From positions 1-64,000 of the forward strand of contig NZ_VFES01000012.1 of NCBI RefSeq assembly GCF_007858185.1: 64,000 nt of DNA, given 5' to 3'. The DNA comes from Pseudomonas grimontii. Its GTDB lineage: Bacteria > Pseudomonadota > Gammaproteobacteria > Pseudomonadales > Pseudomonadaceae. This document shows positions 25,539 to 34,084 of this stretch, in pieces (the stretch's first letter is position 1; each line of letters starts with the position of its first letter). Under the pieces are notes generated by a model, which worked only from the letters and a program-made list of their open reading frames with translations, did not search any database and was not told where the DNA came from. The translations under genes and the position numbers were made by a program.

Positions 25539-26642
25539 ATGCTTAAAGATCGTGCTCAAAAGGCGACCGCACTAAAGCTATGTGTGTCTAAGCGCTGGCT
25601 TCCACAATTGGAAGTTGAGATTGAATCAACTAATAGAGTTGAAAAATCAAAATATTTACTAACTGACCTCGACGTTCTTGCCGTCACAGGATCACCGACA
25701 GGACAGCACGTAAAACTAGTATTCGATTGCAAAAGCGGTTTGAGGGAATCTGCAATAGGCAGAGCGTTTTGGCTTCATGGTGTTATGGCAAAAGTTAATG
25801 CAGATCATGGATTTGTTGTAATAAATTCAAAAATAAAATTAAGCCGCGACCATCGCCTTAGTGCGTCAGAAATAGGGGTCTCTCTTCTGCAAGAGAGCGA
25901 GTTTGACGACTTGGCTGTTGGCATGGGCGGCACTACCCATATATCTGAAACTGATGCTCTTTGCTCAGACATTTCCATATGGGAAGAATTTCTCAGCATT
26001 CCCGGTAAATACCCAGTATTTGCAGACTATTTCTCTTTTTCTCGGTCAAGTTATTGGGTTATAAAAGATTCCGGTGAACAGTGCAGAAAAACTGTCGCGA
26101 AGCTTAGATCAATTAGGTCTGAGTTAGATCCTTCTAAACCGGAGCATCTTGCGATTTTTGGCGACTGCGTTTCGCTATTTATGCTTTCAATTTCAAGCCT
26201 GGCCAACAGGTTGTTTTTAATACTTATGCGGCCTGCCTCAAGAGAGGAGTTTTCTTCTCTCTTGTTGGCATTTTTGTATGGTGGATATGAGAACTTACAA
26301 GCCGCGCTAAAGATTAGAAAACTCGCAACTGGTGCAGGCTCAGAGGATATAGTAAGCATTTTTCCAGACACTGAACGATTTGAACAATTGGTGAGAGAAG
26401 TAATTCAAGCTCCTCAACAAGCATTGCCAGCAGCTCTCTTAGCAAGAGAAATGTCTTTTGGGTCACTAAAAAGTAAACCAGCAACCCAGTTGCAACTGAG
26501 CATCGCAGAGGAATCTCCTTATTCTCCAAAGTTTTTATTGTTGGCGGCCGAATATCTTCAGAGATCATTAAAGTTACCGCCTGAATTTGGAACCATATAT
26601 TCAGATGCGGCGATGAGCCTAATTTCAAGTAAAATAAAGTAG
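25539..26642 (+). CDS. unrecognised island cargo protein with a PD-(D/E)XK-like nuclease motif
   Basis: 367 residues. Near the N-terminus, LLTDLDVLAVTGSPTGQ followed by VKLVFDCKSG gives D45 ... D63-x-K65, the arrangement of PD-(D/E)XK nucleases such as Mrr-like and other restriction-type enzymes (typically ELDVLA ... VECK). The rest (about 80-367) is helical with a hydrophobic stretch SLFMLSISSLANRLFLILM and has no motif I know. The ATG directly abuts the upstream stop, and a terminator follows at 26650, so this two-gene operon is its own unit. Its place in a GInt next to a RloC-like gene suggests anti-phage defence. No close family is recognised, so this is a candidate new system. Confidence 0.7.
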   Translation: MLKDRAQKATALKLCVSKRWLPQLEVEIESTNRVEKSKYLLTDLDVLAVTGSPTGQHVKLVFDCKSGLRESAIGRAFWLHGVMAKVNADHGFVVINSKIKLSRDHRLSASEIGVSLLQESEFDDLAVGMGGTTHISETDALCSDISIWEEFLSIPGKYPVFADYFSFSRSSYWVIKDSGEQCRKTVAKLRSIRSELDPSKPEHLAIFGDCVSLFMLSISSLANRLFLILMRPASREEFSSLLLAFLYGGYENLQAALKIRKLATGAGSEDIVSIFPDTERFEQLVREVIQAPQQALPAALLAREMSFGSLKSKPATQLQLSIAEESPYSPKFLLLAAEYLQRSLKLPPEFGTIYSDAAMSLISSKIK

Positions 26643-26649
26643 ATCTAGG

Positions 26650-26693
26650 AGTCAGCTATAGATATAGACCAATGATCTATGGCTGACCTTTTT
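26650..26693 (+). terminator. rho-independent terminator after the two-gene cargo operon
   Basis: GTCAGCTATAGAT / ATCTATGGCTGAC stem (one bulged base) followed by CCTTTTT, 9 bases after the stop at 26642. It separates the two-gene operon from the RloC-like gene. Confidence 0.8.
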
Positions 26694-26928
26694 AGTGGTC
26701 TAGATGCTGAGCTCCGTCTAAACCAAGTATTATTTTTCGATTCGCAATTTTATTGCCAAATGCAATATGCTTAGTGCTGATTTTAGGGATGAGGGAAGGG
26801 AGGGCTACTAGCACACCCCTAGCGACCCAAGTTACTACTTTCATTAGAAGGTTGATACCAAGCTGTTCTTAGAGCAAAGTATTTCCGCATCGAGAAAGCT
26901 AAAAATAAAAAACTAGGGAGAAAGCGTT

Positions 26929-29184
26929 TTGATTAAAGGGATCGCAAAAATCAAAGGGCTTGGTGTCTACGAAGATTACACCAAACCTAATGACACTAAA
27001 GACTTCGGAGTGAAAAATCTCATATATGGGTGGAACTACTCTGGAAAAACGACTCTCTCAAGGCTATTTTCTTTGCTCGAAAGCAAGGCTGCCAATCCTG
27101 ATTTGAATGGGTGTGCCTTTAGTTTTGAGACTGATGGTGAGCCAATTACAGATGCAAACTATCAAACTTCAAAACTAATAGTTCGCGTATTTAATTCAGA
27201 TTTTATTCGAGACAACCTTCATTTTGGCGGCGAGGACTTCAAACCGGTTTTATTGCTCGGTAAGGATTCCGATATTGCTCAGAAAGAAATTGATCGAATG
27301 GATCAAAGAATTAAAAAATCTCAAGATTTTACTCGAAACATAGCAAGTAGTATTCGTGGACTCGAGGATACTATTTCGCAGGCCAAAACAGGTTCAGCAA
27401 AACAGATTCGCCAAACTCTCAAGGTTGACCCCTATACCGCAACGCACCTAAATAACGATATGTTGGGTGTAGGCGTGTTGGGCTCGCAGCTTCTATCTGA
27501 AAAAGATTTTGGTGACAATCTTGAGCTAGCACTTACACCTGACAATAAGAAACCTAGTATAGTTGATAGACTCTCCGCCTCCCTCTCTATTGAAGAATTA
27601 CACAAAGAAGCAGGTTCAGTGCTAACTGCTACCCCAACCTTCTCCAATACGATCAAACACCTGGAGGACAACCCAAGTGTTGAGCGTTGGGTTGAATCCG
27701 GCCTCCCCCTCCACGATAAAAAGGAAAGTTGCGAATTTTGCGGTGGCGATATCACTGCGGATCGTATGGGCGCCCTACGAGCGCACTTCTCTAAGGATTT
27801 AGGGGACCACAAGCGAAAGGTTGCCAATCTTCTCCTGAGGGTTCAAGCAGCAGAGGTCAAACTAACTTTCCCAAAGGAGTCAGAATTTAATCCGCAGTTT
27901 CGGGAGAAATATAGAGAAGCTTTAGTTACTCTACCCCAAGCGCTGACTGATTTCAATAACGCTATTTTAACGCTAGCTGAGGACATTCAGCGCAAGGTTG
28001 ATACACCATTAAAGTCGATAGAGCCTACTTCGCTAAGTGATGGCCTTTCAAAGTCAATAACTGAAGCAATAGGGACAATTAATATACTAATTGACGAAAA
28101 CAATGAGCTTGCAACAAACTTTTCAAAAGCCAAAATCGCCGCCGTCAAACGAGTGAAACACCATTACATCCAAGAACTAATTGACTCGCTTGAAAAGTCA
28201 GATGGCGGTAAAAAAATTGCTCGATTGAAGATTTGGCAGGAGAGAATAAAAAGATTCGTGACAACTCTGCAAAGAGATATTGATAAGCTTCAGGCTTTAA
28301 TCAGCAACGCCCAGCTTGGTCGAGAGAAAGTCAATCAGCGTCTTGCTTCAATGCTGGGTAGCGAAGCCGTGCAGATGAGTGTTGTTAAAGACACTCTGGG
28401 TCAAGAGCGTTTTCAGCTCATTCGTAAGAACGGTAAGATTGCCAGAAACTTAAGTGACGGCGAACGAACAGCGATTGCGTTCTCTTATTTCTTGACCAAG
28501 CTTCAAGAATTAAAGCCTGAGCAATTCGAGCAAACTATAGTATATATTGATGATCCGATTTCCAGCCTTGATGCTAACCACCTCTTTCAAATCAATGCGG
28601 CAATTAAAGAAAACTTTTTTTGGAAAAATGGGGAGAACAAATGGACAACCCGCTGCAAACAATTTTTCCTTTCCACACATAATTTCCAGTTTTTTGATTT
28701 GGTCCGAGAATTAGAGCCAAAAAATCAGCCTAGAGCGCAGCTCTATTTTTTGAGAAAGGTAAGCTCTACCCAATCTATTTTTGGTGATATGCCTAAGTCT
28801 CTTTGCAAATACTCTTCGGAATATCACTTTCTTTTCGAAACGATACTCAAATTTCGAGCCGCTCAGGACAAAGGTGCTTATGAGGCTCTTATGCTTCTGC
28901 CCAATGCGGTCAGACGCTTTACGGAGCTTTACACCTATTCCAGAATCCCTGTTGACCTTGATGGTCTATCAGTCGATAGGCGTGCAGAAGTACTTTTCGG
29001 ACCAGAAACCTCCAAACGGATTTTGAAGGTGCTCCACTACTTTAGTCATGGCAACAATATGGATAAATTCTTGGGAAATAATGAGCTGATTTTTGACGTT
29101 GAACATGCCGTCAATGATCTTTTGACAGAGATTGAGCAAAAAGACCCACTACACTGGAACGCTCTGATGGACGCGGTTCAGTAA
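26929..29184 (+). CDS. RloC/PrrC-like ATPase with zinc hook and putative anticodon-nuclease domain
   Basis: 751 residues from a TTG at 26929 preceded by AGGGAG. Walker A is GWNYSGKTT (G34-K40-T41). A coiled-coil arm carries CEFC (C268/C271), the zinc-hook CxxC of RloC. A second ATPase half has the signature NLSDGERTAIAFSYF (507-521) and Walker B TIVYIDDPISSLDANHLF (536-553). The C-terminus has R662-x3-E666 and H703 or H707 (RRFTELYTYSR ... LHYFSHG), which resembles the Arg-Glu-His triad of anticodon nucleases. RloC-type enzymes cut or excise the tRNA wobble nucleotide after DNA damage or phage infection. The spacing to the histidine is somewhat longer than in PrrC, so activity is not certain. 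Confidence 0.8.
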   Translation: MIKGIAKIKGLGVYEDYTKPNDTKDFGVKNLIYGWNYSGKTTLSRLFSLLESKAANPDLNGCAFSFETDGEPITDANYQTSKLIVRVFNSDFIRDNLHFGGEDFKPVLLLGKDSDIAQKEIDRMDQRIKKSQDFTRNIASSIRGLEDTISQAKTGSAKQIRQTLKVDPYTATHLNNDMLGVGVLGSQLLSEKDFGDNLELALTPDNKKPSIVDRLSASLSIEELHKEAGSVLTATPTFSNTIKHLEDNPSVERWVESGLPLHDKKESCEFCGGDITADRMGALRAHFSKDLGDHKRKVANLLLRVQAAEVKLTFPKESEFNPQFREKYREALVTLPQALTDFNNAILTLAEDIQRKVDTPLKSIEPTSLSDGLSKSITEAIGTINILIDENNELATNFSKAKIAAVKRVKHHYIQELIDSLEKSDGGKKIARLKIWQERIKRFVTTLQRDIDKLQALISNAQLGREKVNQRLASMLGSEAVQMSVVKDTLGQERFQLIRKNGKIARNLSDGERTAIAFSYFLTKLQELKPEQFEQTIVYIDDPISSLDANHLFQINAAIKENFFWKNGENKWTTRCKQFFLSTHNFQFFDLVRELEPKNQPRAQLYFLRKVSSTQSIFGDMPKSLCKYSSEYHFLFETILKFRAAQDKGAYEALMLLPNAVRRFTELYTYSRIPVDLDGLSVDRRAEVLFGPETSKRILKVLHYFSHGNNMDKFLGNNELIFDVEHAVNDLLTEIEQKDPLHWNALMDAVQ

Positions 29185-29231
29185 TGTTAATAAAGCTTCA
29201 GCCTGTCGAGTGATAAGATCCATAAGGGAAT

Positions 29232-29258
29232 GCCGGCAGATATTCTGATCTGGCCGGC
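29232..29258 (+). terminator. hairpin after the RloC-like gene
   Basis: GCCGGCAGAT / ATCTGGCCGGC stem with a short loop, 48 bases after the stop at 29184 and followed by TGTAAAGTTTTG. The T-run is weak. Confidence 0.55.
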
Positions 29259-29306
29259 TGTAAAGTTTTGAATTCTAACCCATTCAGGCAGTCCTCTCGC
29301 AGAGAC

Positions 29307-29531
29307 TTAATAGTCTAATGTTCCATTGGATCTGAGCAAACCCCATTGACTGCCTTTAGGGATATCGATAATTTTTTGCCACGCCACCATGGCCCTCTGA
29401 GGTAAGTCTATGACAGCTATTCCATCGAGGAGGAGGCATAGAAGATCTACGAACGCGGTGGCGGTCTGCTGAAGTAATTCGATGTAGGCTCCAAGTTTTC
29501 CGCACCTGACGCTCTTCGTATCACTCTGCAA
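29307..29531 (-). CDS. small hypothetical island protein, doubtful
   Basis: 74 codons, 62 bases downstream of the antitoxin gene on the same strand. The central hydrophobic stretch (ATAFVDLLCLLLDGIAVIDL) and the ending IIDIPKGSQWGLLRSNGTLDY look protein-like, but I recognise no family. It does not resemble the HigB/RelE-type toxin expected with the neighbouring antitoxin. Confidence 0.35.
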   Translation of the reverse strand: MQSDTKSVRCGKLGAYIELLQQTATAFVDLLCLLLDGIAVIDLPQRAMVAWQKIIDIPKGSQWGLLRSNGTLDY

Positions 29532-29592
29532 ACTTTGGCCCCCTGCGACGCTTCTTTAAGAAGCGTTGATTGAGGTTTGCAGCCAGCCTTTT

Positions 29593-29886
29593 TCAATCAG
29601 CAGCTTGCGGCCGCACCGCCAGTTCCAAGCCAACAGCATGCATGATAGCCAACATAGGTTTAAGCCGAAGGTCACGCGTCTGCGAAAACACACCGCATAG
29701 ATATTCCAGCGATAGTCCCGTCTCGCTGACGATGGAGCTTAGACCCTTTGCGCGGGCTACCACGCCTAACGCACAGGCGATAAACGCAGAGTCGTTCGTT
29801 TCGAAAGCGTCCGCCATAAAAATAGCAAAACACTCAGAGTTGCTCAGTGATTCCGCTGGGTCGTAATCGAATAACTCCCCTTTCAT
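29593..29886 (-). CDS. orphan antitoxin, HI1420/HigA-like addiction-module antidote
   Basis: 97 residues from MKGELFDYDPAESLSNSE. The DYDPAE opening and ALGVVARAKGLSSIVSETGLSLEYLCGVF are characteristic of the HI1420 antitoxin family, an HTH protein usually encoded just after a RelE-like toxin. No toxin frame exists upstream (29887-30120), so it is an orphan. It lies between the RloC-like gene and the gin operon. It could guard against a related toxin elsewhere or regulate island genes. Confidence 0.75.
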   Translation of the reverse strand: MKGELFDYDPAESLSNSECFAIFMADAFETNDSAFIACALGVVARAKGLSSIVSETGLSLEYLCGVFSQTRDLRLKPMLAIMHAVGLELAVRPQAAD

Positions 29887-30123
29887 ATACGTACACTCCG
29901 TAGGCTGCAATGTCTTGGACGGATATCTAATAGGCTTTTAGAGCCCAAATACATCAAACTTTCCTAGCAAGCCCTAGTTATCAGTACGATTAGTGATTCA
30001 ATTTAATTCGCACTTTAGAAAACGGTGACTTTTGGCCGTTTCTTGTAGGGATTAAACAGGGGCAACCAATCAATAGGTGTTCTTTTATAGTGCTGCGCAA
30101 CTCAGGTTGATTAATACCTCAGA

Positions 30124-30525
30124 TTAACTCGTGATCAAGTCGACCACCTTGGAATCGCCCAGCTTTGCTTTCAGAACGCGGTTCTCGGCTATCAAAACCT
30201 CGTTGATAGAGGCGAGGCTAGCGATTTTGGCGCGTAAGATCTCTATCTCTTGACGACGCGCGCGATTCTTCTCACAAACAGCGCGCAGACTCTGTTGGGT
30301 CACCTTGCGCTGGGCGCGACTGGACCGCCCCTGAGCATCGCGTATCGCCTCGGCGATTAAGGGGTAATGGTTATGGATCAATGCCGTTGAAACGCCAGCT
30401 TCGCGAGCTACGGCAGCGATAGTAACTTTGACTTCCCCACTATGTGCCCTACCACGCTGTATACGTGCAAGTGCGAGTTGTAAATCCCGCTCGCGGAGGG
30501 TCGAGGGCTTGCGTTCAATCGTCAT
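30124..30525 (-). CDS. ginD: GinD, small HTH/coiled-coil partner of the island recombinases
   Basis: 133 residues. The N-terminal half has a TetR-like helix-turn-helix (IAAVAREAGVSTALIHNHYP), the C-terminal half a coiled coil (RRQEIEILRAKIASLASINE, then VLIAENRVLKAKLG). It is the last gene of the operon and overlaps ginC by ATGA. Its size, order and make-up fit ginD of GInts, which is needed for island movement together with ginABC, and resemble TnpC of Tn554. It probably guides recombination or regulates the operon. Confidence 0.8.
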   Translation of the reverse strand: MTIERKPSTLRERDLQLALARIQRGRAHSGEVKVTIAAVAREAGVSTALIHNHYPLIAEAIRDAQGRSSRAQRKVTQQSLRAVCEKNRARRQEIEILRAKIASLASINEVLIAENRVLKAKLGDSKVVDLITS

Positions 30526-32411
30526 GCTACATTCGCCTCCGGATCGAACCCAAGCTGCAGGAGCACATCACGGTAAGAATTCAAGTCGCGTAAGACCCGC
30601 CGGCGACCACCGTCACCAATGTCGTTGCAATCCAATAACATCTTCATGTTGTCGTAAAGGCGCTGATATATACCAACGTGCGCACCGCCAATCACAGCGT
30701 TGTTGCAGTCACCGCAACGCGTTCGCTCTAGGGTGTTACCAACGCAACGATCATCGTCGGCGGTACACCAGGCGTGGCCATTACTTCGAATCGGGGTGCT
30801 CTCAGCAATCGAGTTCACCATTGAGGCGTGGCTTTTGAAGATCGCCAAGTTCGCCGAATCGCGCTGCCAATGCTTAATGGATCGACCGTAGCCGCCAGCC
30901 AGCGGTGTTTCCCTTAGCCAAGTGCCGACGACCCCAGACTTTATGTCTTCGAGCTCGGACTGGATGTCTTCGTACAGCTCAATATCAAGGTGAGAGCCCC
31001 AGTCTTTATCCATGGCGTAGCCCAAGGTCATGTCCATCGACCAGTGCGCAAAATGCTCACGCAGGTAACGCAGGTCCCCGAATTGACTGTGTGCTACATA
31101 GTTGGCAAATTTACGGCGAAACTGATGACTTGCTAAGATCCAATTCAGACCACAACTCTTTGCGAACGCTTTAAGGCAAATGTTCCATGTCGAACCCGAG
31201 AGGGTACGAACTTGATTACGCTTCGTGGCAGCAACCCCAAGAAAAAGAGCATGCTGATGCTTCTGCGCCTTGGCAATTTGCGAATCACTCGAATCAAGTC
31301 TTCGTCGCTCGGCGATCTCAGCGACGATCATAGCCTGGTAAGGTTCGGCCCATCGCTCCATTAGGGACAATACGAGCACAGCAATTTCTGGAATCATCCA
31401 GTCGTGCACGCCTGTATCGGTTTTTTCCGACGTGGAGCGCAGCCAATGAAAAACCGTGCCTTCATCATCCTCCGTGCAGTGGTACGCTCCTGATTTTACG
31501 TTGGCCAGCTCATGATTCCGGCAGCCGGAGGTACTGGCCAGAACGATGTAGGAGGCGGTTCTCAAATCTTTAATCGCTTGATTGAACGCCTCAAGCCCAC
31601 CTACCCATCCATGGGCTCTGAGTAGGCGAACTTTATGATCTTGGATTGTTCTGAGAACCTGTCCCTCGCGCTCTACAGAGACATGATCGAGTGCGTCGCG
31701 CAAATCAAGCAGGGCCTTGCCCGCCTGAACCTGTGCATAGGCCTTCTCGAACAAGGTACAAAGCACCTCATCGGGCAGCAACGGAGTTTTGCCTGCCTCG
31801 CTGGTGAGAGAACCTCTTCCGGCCAATGCTCTCGCCGAGGTATCGGGCCAGGGATGTCTTGGAATCGGATCGATAGTGTATTGACTGAGTTCATAAAGCG
31901 CTTCTACAGACATAAAACGACGTTCAAGGGCCGCCGAAGAAAGGGCCTGGCCCCTGTTACGGCGCGTCTGCCTGATCTCCCGGCATTCGGCGACGTAATG
32001 TGCACAAATCATAGACGTCACAGCGCTTAAGTTAACTAGTCTAAGCGAGCTTAGATATCGCAGAAAAGGTAATACATTTTCAAAAACATTGCGCAACGTA
32101 CTTGCCACTGGGCGCTTCTGACCTGCGCGACCTCGCCGTAGGTAGCGATAAAAGAGGGACTTCATGACCGCTATAAACTCAGCGGGTACTCGATTGAAGT
32201 CCAAGTTCCTCATGTTATCTGGCACATTGCTAGTCAGCCCTTCGAGCTGCCAAATATTGTCGCGATAACGACTCAAAATAACCCAGTGCCCATCTACCGA
32301 AATGGCGCTCACGATGAGTGCATCACGGTCGCTTTCGGGAAGCTCACGCACATCGCCTGGTTGCAATTCGATACTTGCCCAAGGTAACGAAGCCTTATTG
32401 CTTTTACTCAT
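30522..32411 (-). CDS. ginC: GinC, tyrosine recombinase of the island
   Basis: 629 residues, third recombinase of the trio. Catalytic features are the first Arg in STSGCRNHELANVKSG, HxxR in ASHQFRRKFANYV, and the late His and Tyr in FAHWSMDMTLGYAMD. The long N-terminal arm (to about residue 260) is typical of the large members. A C-terminal cysteine-rich part (CTADDDRCVGNT ... TRCGDCNNAVIGG) may bind zinc. It overlaps both neighbours by four bases. Confidence 0.85.
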   Translation of the reverse strand: MSKSNKASLPWASIELQPGDVRELPESDRDALIVSAISVDGHWVILSRYRDNIWQLEGLTSNVPDNMRNLDFNRVPAEFIAVMKSLFYRYLRRGRAGQKRPVASTLRNVFENVLPFLRYLSSLRLVNLSAVTSMICAHYVAECREIRQTRRNRGQALSSAALERRFMSVEALYELSQYTIDPIPRHPWPDTSARALAGRGSLTSEAGKTPLLPDEVLCTLFEKAYAQVQAGKALLDLRDALDHVSVEREGQVLRTIQDHKVRLLRAHGWVGGLEAFNQAIKDLRTASYIVLASTSGCRNHELANVKSGAYHCTEDDEGTVFHWLRSTSEKTDTGVHDWMIPEIAVLVLSLMERWAEPYQAMIVAEIAERRRLDSSDSQIAKAQKHQHALFLGVAATKRNQVRTLSGSTWNICLKAFAKSCGLNWILASHQFRRKFANYVAHSQFGDLRYLREHFAHWSMDMTLGYAMDKDWGSHLDIELYEDIQSELEDIKSGVVGTWLRETPLAGGYGRSIKHWQRDSANLAIFKSHASMVNSIAESTPIRSNGHAWCTADDDRCVGNTLERTRCGDCNNAVIGGAHVGIYQRLYDNMKMLLDCNDIGDGGRRRVLRDLNSYRDVLLQLGFDPEANVA

Positions 32412-34084
32412 GCAAATATCTCCAGACTATTCACCACATCGGACGACCAAAACGGATGCGGAGCGCGGCGGGCGTGCTCTCGGGCGGCGTCTACGGCGGT
32501 CGCTTTGAAGACTCCACGCCGAAGCCCTTCAGCCACAATGTAGTCATCAATAAGTCGCGGAATGTGTGCATATTCCTGAGCCCAACGCTGCTTGCTCATG
32601 CGAGAGCGCTCTGCGAACACACGAAAGTAAAAACTAAATAACCGGTGTAAATCATCTCCCGTGACCGCGTAATGTTTGCATCGCAAACAGTTGAGAAATG
32701 AGAAGCACGCTTCCCCCTCACGTTTTGGGGCATACTGGCCGTTCACCGGATCACCACAACGCCCTATTGGGGTGGTTTTGTAAGTAGCACCAATAGTCCG
32801 GCTGAGTAACTCCTGGACCATTATCTCGCCCATAAACTGCCATTTGCGCCTCGAGTCTGCGCTAGGTGCCAAGTAATTTCGTCCGGCCACCTGTGATGTG
32901 TTTCCAAGCGCGATAGCCGTGGTCATCAAGTCACCCTCGAGCAATTCGAATATTCGGTTGGCAAACGTTTTACGTAATCGAGAGATGTTTATGCGAAGCG
33001 GCTGACCGTCCGTATCGACGAGTCCATAATCGGCGACTAATTTTTTGGTCGCGTTCTTCAATGCTCCTTCAGTCAAAGCAATAACGTCTCCAAGACCCCG
33101 CCCACGGTGCACACGATACAGCCACACGCGATTTTTAATGTCGTCAGGAGCCTCTGCACGCAGCGTTTCACTATGAGCGAGAACGCGACGTATTAGGCGC
33201 TCAATGTTAGTTTTCACGGTAGGGGTGGATTCTAGAAGACGCGTAGTAGGACTCCTTGCGCGCAGAGCCACCTTACTACTGCTGTGTCCGCGGCGCTTCC
33301 AGAGAACTAAGAAAACGCTGTTGTCTTTGGGATGGGCACGTAAACAATCGTGATCCATTTCTAGCAACGGTGTCGAGTTACGTCCTGTGTAAAGTGCAAC
33401 GGTCAACACAGCATAAGCGAGCAGCTCACCGGTCACCGAGACGTCATCATTCCAAATTGGCATGATCGCCTGTCTTAATGCTGAGGTGAACGCCTGCCGT
33501 TGGCGTTTCGGTAATGGTGTTTCGCCCTTATTCTTGCCCAAATTTGGGAAAGGGTTTCTCGGAAACGTTGTATTTTCCCCTGTTGTGATCAACGAAATGA
33601 TCCCTCTGCGGCCCAACACGTGAAGGACAGTTTTCGCGCCGGTGTAGTGACCCCTCTGGCTAAGAGTGGTGATGCCCAATCCAGCAAGGTAACCGAGAAA
33701 ATCGTCAATCAAAGCACGATCGATGTCGTTCAGGGTTAACTCACGGCTCAGCGCGGTAGCACGCAAAATGAGAAAGTTAAGAAAGTGACGTAAGCCTCCC
33801 TTACAGAAGCTTGCTACGCTACTTACTTCGATCTCCATATCCTGCTGGGACAAAAAGCGCTCAGTCTGCCGCTGGCAGGCATAAGTGATCGAATCGATGC
33901 CCATGCCGTACCAGCAAGCGAAGTCGATTCCTCTGGCGAGTGTGGCGTTCCTTCTGAAGTTGACTCGGGTGTAGGCAGGTGGGATCAACTCGGGAAGCAC
34001 GATGACGGTACCGGTCGCGTCATGGCTATGCTCGACTTGCGGAACACTAAGGTCGGTTTTGGTGAAGACCTTACGCTTACCCAT
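32408..34084 (-). CDS. ginB: GinB, tyrosine recombinase of the island
   Basis: 558 residues, second recombinase. The first catalytic Arg is in VALYTGRNSTPLLEMDHD; box II reads INISRLRKTFANRI, where the usual His is replaced by Ser; the late region is LGNTSQVAGRNYLAPS with the candidate nucleophile tyrosine. The box II change may mean partial or cooperative catalysis, as the three proteins probably work as one complex. A cysteine cluster (CFSFLNCLRCKHYAVTG) lies near the C-terminus. It overlaps ginC by ATGA and ginA by one base. Confidence 0.85.
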   Translation of the reverse strand: MGKRKVFTKTDLSVPQVEHSHDATGTVIVLPELIPPAYTRVNFRRNATLARGIDFACWYGMGIDSITYACQRQTERFLSQQDMEIEVSSVASFCKGGLRHFLNFLILRATALSRELTLNDIDRALIDDFLGYLAGLGITTLSQRGHYTGAKTVLHVLGRRGIISLITTGENTTFPRNPFPNLGKNKGETPLPKRQRQAFTSALRQAIMPIWNDDVSVTGELLAYAVLTVALYTGRNSTPLLEMDHDCLRAHPKDNSVFLVLWKRRGHSSSKVALRARSPTTRLLESTPTVKTNIERLIRRVLAHSETLRAEAPDDIKNRVWLYRVHRGRGLGDVIALTEGALKNATKKLVADYGLVDTDGQPLRINISRLRKTFANRIFELLEGDLMTTAIALGNTSQVAGRNYLAPSADSRRKWQFMGEIMVQELLSRTIGATYKTTPIGRCGDPVNGQYAPKREGEACFSFLNCLRCKHYAVTGDDLHRLFSFYFRVFAERSRMSKQRWAQEYAHIPRLIDDYIVAEGLRRGVFKATAVDAAREHARRAPHPFWSSDVVNSLEIFA

